Shown here piece by piece: positions 1 through 7,361 of a stretch of DNA of 21,575 nt. The stretch spans positions 2,957,605-2,979,179 of the forward strand of contig JAHNZQ020003150.1 of the NCBI GenBank assembly GCA_019155205.2, read 5' to 3'. Made by a program: the position numbers and the translations under genes. This DNA comes from Gracilaria vermiculophylla. Lineage: Eukaryota > Rhodophyta > Florideophyceae > Gracilariales > Gracilariaceae. The first letter of the stretch is position 1; every line of letters starts with the position of its first letter. The notes under the pieces were generated by a model, which saw only the letters and a program-made list of their open reading frames with translations, had not been told where the DNA came from and ran no database searches.

Positions 1-1008
1 GAGCGCCGTTGGGGGCTCAGTAGTTTCTGAAGAGCCAGTGGTATTTGCTGAAGAGCCAACGAGAGCAGCCATGTTAAACGAAACCGTTTTCTTTTTTTCA
101 TTGTCATTCCGGTCTTTCGGTACTTCAGAACGATTGCTTGATGCGCTTGGTCCATTTGGGGCGTCGTACGATCTGACATGTGACGGGAGCGAGCCGTCAC
201 GGTTGTGGTTTCTCTTCCAGTGGCCATATTTTCCACATATATTACACGGATACTTCATAGTAGGAGATTCATTCTTGTTGCGGATATTGTTACCGCGTTG
301 CTGACTGCGAAACTGAGTTGTGCTAGCAGAGCTGGCTGACAAAGTCTCAGTTTGAGCATGTGGATGCGAGGACTTGTCGCATTGTTTTATCACGGATGAG
401 ACCGATTGATATGTAATAGCGCTTAAAAACTCATCATTTGTAGAGTCAGAAGTCAAGTTCTGATTCGATGGTTCAGCAGCAGCCATCACTGAAACGCGTT
501 GGGAGTCGTCAATTGCCGAGTTAGACAGTAACATGAGCGCTGTAATACATTCTGGTAGCTTAGTAGTTGAAGCGATAGAATTAAACTTGGTTACCTGAGC
601 CGAAAATCGAGACTCAAAATTCTTCATTGTCTCGTTCGAACTGCGGCGAGTACTCCATAGTTGATTGAAGGTGCGATAAGCTTCACTAACCACGGTCAGG
701 GCATCTCTTTGATATATATTTCCTACGATGAGATTAACACCGTCTTCTCCAATTAGTTGATCATTGGAAATGCCTGAGCAGAGGTCTTTTGCGTGGCCAT
801 ACAATTGTGACTTGAGACAAATAGCTTGTAGAGCTAGCGGGATCTTATTACTGTTCGAATCTGGTAGCGTATTGTGTAACATTTGCCACAATTTAACAGC
901 GTTGCGATATTCCTCCTGATCACCCTTTCCGTCAGTCCAGGGAGGTGACTTGACATCCCAGGATAATTTGGGGCGAGAGGGCAGGTTTGATTGGAGCGCT
1001 GGGCCCAT
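1..1008 (-). CDS. Ty1/copia-type Gag polyprotein (3' end beyond window)
   Basis: A continuous minus-strand frame runs from the ATG at 1008 to the window edge (336 codons, no stop), and is open without a Met up to about 1150. Gag packages element RNA into cytoplasmic virus-like particles. Residues about 15-200 resemble the helical copia Gag core, with a run containing ETMKNFESRFSAQ and LPECITALMLLSNS. A Ser/Thr/Gln-rich linker follows. At residues 255-268 lies a retroviral-type zinc knuckle, CNICGKYGHWKRNH, of form C-x2-C-x4-H-x4-H, with His where Cys is usual. The tail is Lys/Asp/Asn-rich. Protease, integrase and RT would lie left of the window. The frame has no internal stops, unlike the other retroelement here, so this copy is young or still selected. 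The family call is from pattern recognition, not from a search. Confidence 0.75.
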   Translation of the reverse strand, partial: MGPALQSNLPSRPKLSWDVKSPPWTDGKGDQEEYRNAVKLWQMLHNTLPDSNSNKIPLALQAICLKSQLYGHAKDLCSGISNDQLIGEDGVNLIVGNIYQRDALTVVSEAYRTFNQLWSTRRSSNETMKNFESRFSAQVTKFNSIASTTKLPECITALMLLSNSAIDDSQRVSVMAAAEPSNQNLTSDSTNDEFLSAITYQSVSSVIKQCDKSSHPHAQTETLSASSASTTQFRSQQRGNNIRNKNESPTMKYPCNICGKYGHWKRNHNRDGSLPSHVRSYDAPNGPSASSNRSEVPKDRNDNEKKKTVSFNMAALVGSSANTTGSSETTEPPTAL

Positions 1009-1309
1009 AACTAAGAATGGTACCAGAACAAATGAGAGGGTCGAGCTTGTCGAACAATATACAGCAAGGGTGTAGAACGTAGTACACAGGGGTGGTCGAG
1101 ATCTCTGAGGTCTCACCGCATTTACGAAGACACATAGGAGTATATATATAGGCTACGAAATGAGTAGACGAGCCAAGCGCAAGAGGATGCCACTAAGGAT
1201 TACAAGAACTTATAAATGAGGGGACGCCAAGTAGTGATTATAAGAGCTTGATAAACAAGCGGTCGTATTCATACCAGGTGCAATGTCGAGTTTATGTCTT
1301 TCTCCACTT
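1009..1309 (-). other. Leader/possible 5' LTR of the copia element
   Basis: This gap separates the gag start from the 3' end of the WD40 gene. A TATA-like alternating run (1141-1150) lies about 135 nt upstream of the gag ATG on the minus strand and could be the element's promoter. Two imperfect copies of a motif occur around 1195-1216 and 1233-1254 (gattacaagaacttataaa versus gattataagagcttgataaa). I could not fix LTR boundaries, a primer-binding site or a target duplication. Confidence 0.3.
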
Positions 1310-3029
1310 TCAGCGGATAATAACGCACGACTCCAACCAGTCACTCGTGTAGAAATCCGTGCTGTGTACGTGGCGCACGTCCTTCTCGCATGTCGCTAGC
1401 ACTACCTTCGAGCCGTCCGAGAGGCGCGTTGTCACATGCTTCGTCGGTTTTCCCAAATACGATCGCGATGAAAAATTATGAGCCCGCATGGCTGACTGCC
1501 AACCCTCCTCTTCGGAGTTCAGGATGTACTCTTTGCTAACCACGTCCCACAGCATCTATTTGTCTTCCCAAACGACCTTTGTCACCACTCGAGAGCCGTC
1601 TGCGCTCAGTGCAACGTCCTCAATCTTCCCATCGTGCAACGGCAAAGCCTCACGTTTCCCGCTGCACACGTCCCACACGCACACCTTCCCCTCTTCAGAA
1701 CCCGACACCATGCGCGTGCCGTCTGCGCTCACATCCACGCATGTAACCGAGTCAGTGTGCCCCCGGAGAGGCTTTCCCACAGCTGCGCTGCTCTCCACAT
1801 CCCACAACCGCACCGTACAGTCCTCAGACCCCGACACGATGCGCATGCCGTCTGCGCTCACATCCACGCAATACAATATCCCAGTGTGCCCGCGGAGAAG
1901 CTTTTCCACAGCTGCGCCGCTATCCGCATCCCTCACGCGCACCGTCCCGCCCCGAGACCCCAACACGATGCGCGTGCCGTCTGCGCTCACACCGACACAA
2001 ATCACCGAGTCACTGGGCCCGCGGAGAGACTCTATCACAGTTGCGCCGCTCTCCACATCCCACAACCGCACCGTCTCATCCTCAGACCCCAACACGATGC
2101 GCCTGCCGTCTGCGCTCACATCCACGCATGACACCTTCCCAGTGTGCCCGCGAATAGGCTCTCCCACAGCTGCGCCGCTCTCCGCATCCCACATCCGCAC
2201 CGTCTTGTCCGAAGACCCCGACACGATACGCGTGCCGTCTGCGCGCACATCTACACAACTCACCAAGTCAGTGTGCCCGCAGAGAGGCTCTCCCACAGCT
2301 GCGCCGCTCTCCGCATCCCACAACCGCACTGTCTTGTCCAAAGACCCCGACACGTTGCGCGTGCCGTCTGCGCTCACATCTACACAACTCACCAAGTGAG
2401 TATGCCCGAGGAGACGCTCTCCCACAGCTGCGCCGCTCTCCGCATCCCACAACCGCACCGTCTGGTCCCAAGACCCCGACACGATGCGCGTGCCGTCTGC
2501 GCTCACATCCACGCAATTCACCCAGTCAGTGTGCTCCAGGAGAGGCTCTCCCACAGCTGCGCCGCTCTCGGCGTCCCACATCTGTATTGTATGATTTTGG
2601 TCTACAGTTGCGAGTACAGTGCCCTGTTTGCAAAACCCCACAAATCGTAGCCACCCCCGCTGTGGTCCTTCATCTTGACCGTGTCTCTCGCTCTCTCGCC
2701 TTCTGGGGCATTCCAACACCCTGTGACCCGAGCGCCGCCGTTTCGGCACTGTGATTTCCCGGTTGTCCGTCAGCTCAACCACTTGCTTCATCCCCCTCGC
2801 TTCCGCGCTCCAGCACACTATCTTGGGCACTTTTTGCTTATTCTTCTGATGTGCAGTCACAATGAAACCTTTGTCTGGTAAGAAAGCCGCACCTCTTGCA
2901 ATTCCTAAGCTGGCGCAATTAAACTCCACTGTTTCAGAAAAGCCAGTTGCAGCGCTGTAATACACAACACTCAATGAGAATTCGGCTGCCGAAACAAACG
3001 ATACAGCGTCTATGGAATGTACGGAGTAC
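1310..3029 (-). CDS. WD40 beta-propeller half of NB-ARC-WD40 STAND protein
   Basis: This is the C-terminal sensor half of a STAND-type protein. In fungal HET-E-like and Apaf-1-like proteins the propeller senses a ligand and regulates the NTPase. Seven near-identical blades of about 43 residues follow the pattern CVDVSADGTRIVSGS, a short variable stretch, then TVRLWDAESGAAVGE and a GH turn. A divergent leading region (PDKGFIVTAHQ..IVCWS) forms one or two further blades, and a degenerate last blade ends near 1490. The frame is open from 3100 but has no ATG upstream of the first blade, which argues that it is a downstream exon of the NB-ARC gene. An in-frame TAG at 1556-1558 falls inside the last blade just before MLWDV. 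The same frame then continues 81 codons to a TGA at 1310-1312. The TAG probably replaces a Gln codon, so the gene is either recently broken or ends one blade early. Confidence 0.8.
1640..2590 (-). repeat. 129-bp tandem repeats encoding WD40 blades
   Basis: The blade-coding units repeat at about 129 bp. The shared plus-strand string tcccacagctgcgcc recurs near 2163, 2292 and 2421, with further diverged copies to the left. Units are almost identical at DNA level, and differences cluster at a few codons between the GS and TVRLWD motifs. Such uniformity indicates recent duplication or gene conversion, as is known for fungal HET-domain-associated WD40 genes. The repeats also generate long spurious plus-strand frames rich in His, Arg and Pro, which I do not annotate. 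Confidence 0.85.
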
Positions 3030-3402
3030 CTACCGACAGTCCAGGCACTACAGCAAGTGTCAGTCTCAACAAGAGCGTGCTGAGGTGCAGAACGCAGTTG
3101 TCAGCCGCAGAGCTCGTACGTAATCGTGCCAAGTAGTACGTGTTCATGCGCCGTACCCAAGCTGACAACACGCAATAAGTGTACGCAATAACTGACACGA
3201 CCGCATTGGAATGCAATAATTTGGACTACGGGAGAGGAGCAGCGCCGTCCGGCTGGGGTATAAAAGGTCCGAGCTAGCGTACTTTAGACGTAGTAGAAAC
3301 AGGGGCACTTGAATAGCAATCTCGCCGGACTCGCGAGCGTAAACGAGCAACACTTGTGTCAACGGACTTCAATTCGTATCTTTAATTGCGTCCCCTCTGT
3401 AC
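3030..3402 (-). other. 373-nt intervening sequence between NB-ARC and WD40 exons
   Basis: On the minus strand the segment starts GTACAG (3402 downward) and ends TCGGTAG (at 3030), with exon sequence GTACTCC following. GTAC therefore occurs at both borders. Removing the segment joins ..GTTCA to GTACTCC.. in frame, and the new junction completes a WD40-like blade. A CTGAC branch-point-like motif lies about 34 nt before the AG. The pyrimidine tract is weak and the donor is not consensus. It may be an intron, or an inserted element with a 4-bp GTAC target duplication whose excision would give the same junction. No inverted repeats, and no TG..CA ends were seen. Confidence 0.6.
3259..3266 (+). promoter_or_regulatory. 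TATA box-like element inside the intervening sequence
   Basis: A perfect TATAAAAG sits in a GC-rich context (ggggtataaaaggtccgag) on the plus strand, opposite in direction to the surrounding gene. No convincing plus-strand coding sequence follows. It could be the U3 promoter of an inserted element or a chance match. Confidence 0.35.
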
Positions 3403-4991
3403 TGAACATCACACACTCTGCCGCGAAAAGAAAACAATTCCAGTGCACCGCTCCCCGCTTGTTGCAACATTCCCATCGGTGCCTTAACCCACGGTCGGGG
3501 CGCGCAATCTTCAAGCCTTCTCATGAACTTGCGTGTTTCCTCGTTTCGCGTGGCGTGCAACAGCAGACGTCCATACAGCTGAAAATAAATTTCACGTTTG
3601 TTACTCTGAAAGTACGAGCATCCCAATCTCGCAGCCCTGCACACCATCTCCAGAAACTCTTTCTGCTCCGAGTCATTACCGCCCCCGAGCAGACATTGCC
3701 TACCTTCTTCCAGGTCTTGCTCAAAGTTGTTGGTACCTCCGTCCAACAGGCGGGGCACAACCCATTTCGGCTCTGACAAAAGCTGCAACACATCCCTCCC
3801 ATGACCGGCGCATCGCATTAGCCTGCACAGGTTGTCATTGAAATAACGATCCTTCTCAATGTTCCACCAGTCTTCACCATTTGGAGCGTAGATGCGAAGC
3901 AATCTGCGGTAAAAGCTTGCAGTTGCGTCATTTGCTTGCTCCCTGGCAATGTCCAAAACCAAGTCATGCAACTGCACACACAGCACTCCGTCGTGCTTCC
4001 TCAGCTGCAACACGGACACATCATCCAATATTTCGGCCGCTTCTTCGGTTTCCACCAGCGTGCTCAGTCCCCACAGCTTTTGCAGCATGACAACGGGAGC
4101 TCGCTGTTGCTTTTGAGGCACACAAAGCGCCCGAAACATGGTTTTGTACTTTCCAGTTCCGTATACATTTTCCAAAACTTGGAGAGAGATATCCACCATT
4201 CTGTTCATCCCACCGTATAGTTCAGCATTTTCACGCAGAAATATGGACTGTCCCGGATACGACACCATTTTACCGACATCTGACCACGAATCTTGTTCTC
4301 GACCTCGCTCTTGACGTCTGCGCAGTCTGTGTACAGCGCCGCCGGATATGCCAAACGCAAGCGGAAGACCTTTGCACTTAACTAGTATCCTCTCGAATGC
4401 AGTTTTGTTTTTTTCGTCCAGCTCACCGATTTCAGAAAACCCTCCATGAAGAAGTAACATCTTTCTGGATTGTTCACTGTCTGGCTCGGTTCCTTCAAAT
4501 GTAATTACCTCATGCGCTAGACTCAAGAAATGTTTGTCTCTGCTGGTGTACACCAAGCGACTTTTGCTGTTCACCATAAAGGCAAGAACAGTGAGAACTT
4601 GCGAGTTTATGCCATTCATACGCCAGATATCATCGATCAGAAACAGACATGCTTGATCGCGGAACCAATGCTCAGTTTCTTTGCGAGCCTCCTCTAGCTT
4701 CTTGCAGTTCTTGATTTTGTGCGACAGCTTCTTACCGCCAGTGCTATCCACTATTGATGCTAAACCACGGATGATGTCATTGATCGTTGCGTCGTTTCCG
4801 AGTTGAATGTACAAAGTGCCCCCTGCAAAGCGTCCGTTGATCTGCGCGTCTTCAGCTAGCCCTCGTATGGCGCATGTTTTGCCGACTCCTCCTTCCCCGG
4901 ATGCCACAATTCCAACCACGCGGCGATTCTCGTCTTTCAGCACTGCAGCCTTCAGTTGTCCTTCACATGTAGATGGGTGTATACAATTCAT
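3369..4991 (-). CDS. NB-ARC ATPase half of NB-ARC-WD40 STAND protein
   Basis: This is a signal-transduction ATPase of the Apaf-1/plant R-protein/fungal NWD class. Such proteins bind ADP or ATP and oligomerise on activation. Visible motifs are the P-loop GEGGVGKT (residues 32-39), Walker B LFLIDD (116-121), RNBS-B-like SRLVYTSRD (144-152), GLPL (208-211) and an MHD-like LHD (341-343). A helical, Cys-containing region follows to residue 529. Read straight through, the frame stops at a TGA at 3369-3371. If 3030-3402 is spliced out, coding ends at 3403 and continues into the WD40 half; the two parts total 3309 nt, exactly 1103 codons. The first ATG (4991) follows a stop only two codons upstream, and the P-loop begins just 31 residues later. 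No effector domain is present at the N terminus. A truncated Tc1 element directly abuts the start, so promoter and N-terminal sequence may have been deleted. Confidence 0.85.
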   Translation of the reverse strand: MNCIHPSTCEGQLKAAVLKDENRRVVGIVASGEGGVGKTCAIRGLAEDAQINGRFAGGTLYIQLGNDATINDIIRGLASIVDSTGGKKLSHKIKNCKKLEEARKETEHWFRDQACLFLIDDIWRMNGINSQVLTVLAFMVNSKSRLVYTSRDKHFLSLAHEVITFEGTEPDSEQSRKMLLLHGGFSEIGELDEKNKTAFERILVKCKGLPLAFGISGGAVHRLRRRQERGREQDSWSDVGKMVSYPGQSIFLRENAELYGGMNRMVDISLQVLENVYGTGKYKTMFRALCVPQKQQRAPVVMLQKLWGLSTLVETEEAAEILDDVSVLQLRKHDGVLCVQLHDLVLDIAREQANDATASFYRRLLRIYAPNGEDWWNIEKDRYFNDNLCRLMRCAGHGRDVLQLLSEPKWVVPRLLDGGTNNFEQDLEEGRQCLLGGGNDSEQKEFLEMVCRAARLGCSYFQSNKREIYFQLYGRLLLHATRNEETRKFMRRLEDCAPRPWVKAPMGMLQQAGSGALELFSFRGRVCDVQYRGDAIKDTN

Positions 4992-5422
4992 CTTTAATCA
5001 AAAATTGGCTACAGGAGTCTGAAGTATCTGTTTTAGAGTGGCCGGCGCGCTCACCAGATTTGAACCCAATTGAAAACGTTTGGTGACCGCTGGCGAGGAT
5101 GGTTTGTGCGCATGGACGGCAATTACAGACAGTTTTTGAACCCAAAAACTGTATTAAGAATTGCTGAAAATCTATAACAGTTTCAACTGTAGAAAAATAC
5201 ATCAATTCGATGCCAAAAGGTTGCATTAGCATAAAACAGCAAAACGGATGCAAAATAAACTATTGAGCGTCGCGCAGTAAAGATTTGTTAATGATGATCA
5301 TATGTTTTTTAAAGGGTTTTTTGTCTTTACTTTTTTCTGAAACCTTTTTTTGTAGTTGTACAGTATACGTTTAGGAGGTTTATAAGATCCAACCGCATGT
5401 TGTATGTTTTTGAAACAGTCTG
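4982..5422 (+). mobile_element. Tc1/mariner element, 5'-truncated (Tc1 copy 1)
   Basis: Plus-strand translation from about 4985 gives the C-terminal third of a Tc1-type transposase, including LEWPARSPDLNPIENVW with the last catalytic residue of the DDE triad. Two in-frame TGA codons (about 5083 and 5164) and a final TGA near 5264 are present. Downstream sequence matches the reverse complement of 9901-10055, the 3' end of the full-length Tc1 element. It ends in the terminal inverted repeat ..tttttgaaacagtctg followed by TA (5423-5424), the expected target dinucleotide. The N-terminal two thirds and the 5' repeat are missing. The break coincides with the start of the NB-ARC frame on the other strand. 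Confidence 0.85.
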
Positions 5423-5424
5423 TA

Positions 5425-5530
5425 CGATTGCCATAACAATGCCGTGGAAAGACCCTTCTCCCGCCCATTGTTTTTAAAAAAAGGCACAAAGCTGCTTGCC
5501 CACGGCGATCGCGTGCACATTTCCGAACAA
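5425..5530. repeat. Dispersed repeat R, copy 1
   Basis: The segment after the TA that borders Tc1 copy 1 matches 16965-17070. Shared strings include caatgccgt, cgtttttaaaa-like T/A runs, ggcacaaagctgc and tgcccacggcga. Copy 2 flanks another Tc1 tail. The repeat may be an older element or host sequence into which Tc1 elements inserted. No protein or RNA family was recognised. Confidence 0.55.
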
Positions 5531-6591
5531 GCGCAAAACGGCGGATGCACTTTCATTTCAGCGTTGTTATTGGCCAGCGACACATTTTCTTAAAGTGGTC
5601 TTGATAGCTCCTGATCGTACCTTAATGGGGCGCGCTGTAAGAATGGCTTTTTTCTACTCTTAAAAGTACGCCTTTTGGCTTCATTGTGACAAATCAGTTT
5701 CAAACACTGGACCGGCGTGCACAAATATGGCACAAAATCGAGATATTTATCCATCTCTTCCTCTTGCTTGCCATGCCTACTGGTTACGACCGAACAATCT
5801 GTGGACGGAAAATACACCCTTATTTAAATCCATCGGAACAGGTGCGATAATGAGCACTTCACTTTTCTTATCCAAGTGAAACTATTCCAATTCAGCAGTT
5901 AAGAAATGTTTGCAAGGCCATTGACGACGTTTGTAGCCATCCACATAAATAATCACAAGAAAAATAGCAAGTCCGAAACCATAATTTCCATCCAATACCT
6001 AACATTAATAAGTTGAATGCATTATTTGCCCAGTAAGCTACCGTAGTTGCAGTAACATGAATCATTGCTACACATTTTTGAAATCTTTGACTACAGACTT
6101 CTTGACGGCCTTAAATAACAAATGAGTTCTAAAACTAAGCCACCAAAACCAAAAAGAAAGTAATATCGAGAGCGTAAGCATTCGTTTTTGTACAAGAACG
6201 CAAGAAAAGGAACTTGCACGAATGTCTTCAGTGAATGGGTTTCCAAACCAATTTTATGCATGCAAAAAAACATACTACAAACAACGATTCAAGTACAGGC
6301 ATACCATGTAATACAGTGGCTCCAAAGGGTAAAATGCTGGTGTGGCTTTATTTTATAATATTCCAAAGAAGCCCTCGTATTTTATTAAATGAGCCACGCA
6401 GTGCATACTTCTGCCCGCGTGCGCTACAGTATCATTAAGAGACGGTATAATTACTATTTATTCTAGTTAGTTTTACGCAAGTAATTACTACAGTAGTAGG
6501 ATCTGCCGGGGCGGGCTCCTGGCCGGGTACTTAATCTGCCGGTTGAGCTCCAATTCTGGGGAAGTAAAGAGAAGCATCCTTGAGTCGTCAT
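5531..6591. other. Anonymous AT-rich intergenic DNA
   Basis: Only short frames with no recognisable motif occur here (for example minus 5590-5817 and 6091-6273), and they look like chance. Near 5607 a 14-nt string, agctcctgatcgta, recurs near 21333, possibly a trace of a shared older repeat. No RNA gene, terminal repeat or transposase motif was seen. Confidence 0.4.
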
Positions 6592-6786
6592 CTACTTTTC
6601 CGGTTGGAGTCTCTCATCGATCATCCTCAGGTCTCTAAGCCGCCGATCCCCAGGTCGCATCATAGCAGCGCCTGTAGGAGCATTGGCCGCCCATAGAACC
6701 TCCCCCTCCGCTTGGTCTTTGCGGATCCCCTTTAAGAATTCCCACGGCTCGTGACAGCGTATATCGGAGTCCTCCTTTAGGAACAC
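6592..6786 (-). CDS. Small unknown ORF in a GC-richer island
   Basis: A 64-codon frame opening at GTG (6784-6786) has balanced, non-repetitive composition (HEPWEFLKGIRKDQAEGEV, then MMRPGDRRLRDLRMIDERL) and lies in a block richer in GC than its surroundings. The upstream codon series meets a TGA. The terminal TAG (6592-6594) is followed by more open frame, so this may be a fragment of a larger decayed coding sequence. No family was recognised and there is no ATG start. It could equally be chance. Confidence 0.25.
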   Translation of the reverse strand: MFLKEDSDIRCHEPWEFLKGIRKDQAEGEVLWAANAPTGAAMMRPGDRRLRDLRMIDERLQPEK

Positions 6787-6852
6787 GCCCCTTTGGAGTC
6801 AACCAAAACTCCTAACGGACGTTGTGCTTTACTACCTCGAGAGGAGGGCTGA

Positions 6853-7361
6853 CAGTACCACATACCAGATAAAGAAAATGTTTTCAATGAATTACCTGAG
6901 AAAGAAAGAGATAAAGCACACACGAGCTTCGAAATAAAAAAAGGAATGGCAAATGTGGAAGACTCGTCGCAAATCAATTCATATCAACCCAATTACAAAG
7001 AGCATGGCAAGCATTCTGGAGAACTATTATATCTGAAAACGTTTGAACGACTTTGCGTGCTGTGACAGGACGATGAAAGAGCACGGTTTGCATTCATAAA
7101 GAATGTTGGGTTAGATTTTACGAGAAACCAGATTGATGCTCACATAGAAAGAGATCTTTTTTTCTGAACTTTATTGAAAACAGGTTTAGTGACGAATTAG
7201 TAGATATAATTGAGACCTTTAGGAAACGTATCGGTGATGAAAATTCCAACGAACGCCTCATCACATTTTTTACGGCAAAGATTTTGAAGAAGCAGTTCCG
7301 TCAAATCAGAAACGGTGTGGGGAACAGCGCTGCCGAGCCCGCAAATGTCGCCCAACTATGA
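6853..7361 (+). pseudogene. Unknown gene, first of an overlapping pair, degraded
   Basis: A plus-strand coding-like stretch reads in one frame from 6853 to about 7160, with an in-frame TGA at 7060-7062. After a shift within a T-run (about 7156-7163) it continues in another frame to a TGA at 7359-7361. Both halves have protein-like, charged composition (for example FAFIKNVGLDFTRNQIDAH and FSDELVDIIETFRKRIGDE). I recognise no family, and the true start is not visible. The last 17 nt overlap the ATG of the next frame (7345) in a different register. That compact arrangement is more typical of viral or transposon genomes than of nuclear genes. An endogenous viral or transposon origin is inference only. 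Confidence 0.45.

Noticed and set aside
38..304. Plus-strand 88-codon frame at the left edge
   Set aside because: It lies antisense to the copia gag, whose zinc knuckle and helical core are recognisable. No ATG-based start (begins at GTG).
1488..2650. Long plus-strand frames (up to 303 codons) opposite the WD40 gene, rich in His, Pro, Arg or Ser/Thr
   Set aside because: They are generated by the antisense of the 129-bp repeats. The minus strand gives clear WD40 blades; the plus strand gives low-complexity periodic peptides.
3100..3400. Solo LTR as the identity of the 373-nt segment
   Set aside because: No TG..CA ends or 5-bp duplication could be placed; only GTAC at both sides. Intron or other insertion is kept open.
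5430..5530. Small structured RNA gene in repeat R
   Set aside because: The T-run and compact conserved block suggested a Pol III gene, but I see no A/B boxes, tRNA fold or snRNA motif.
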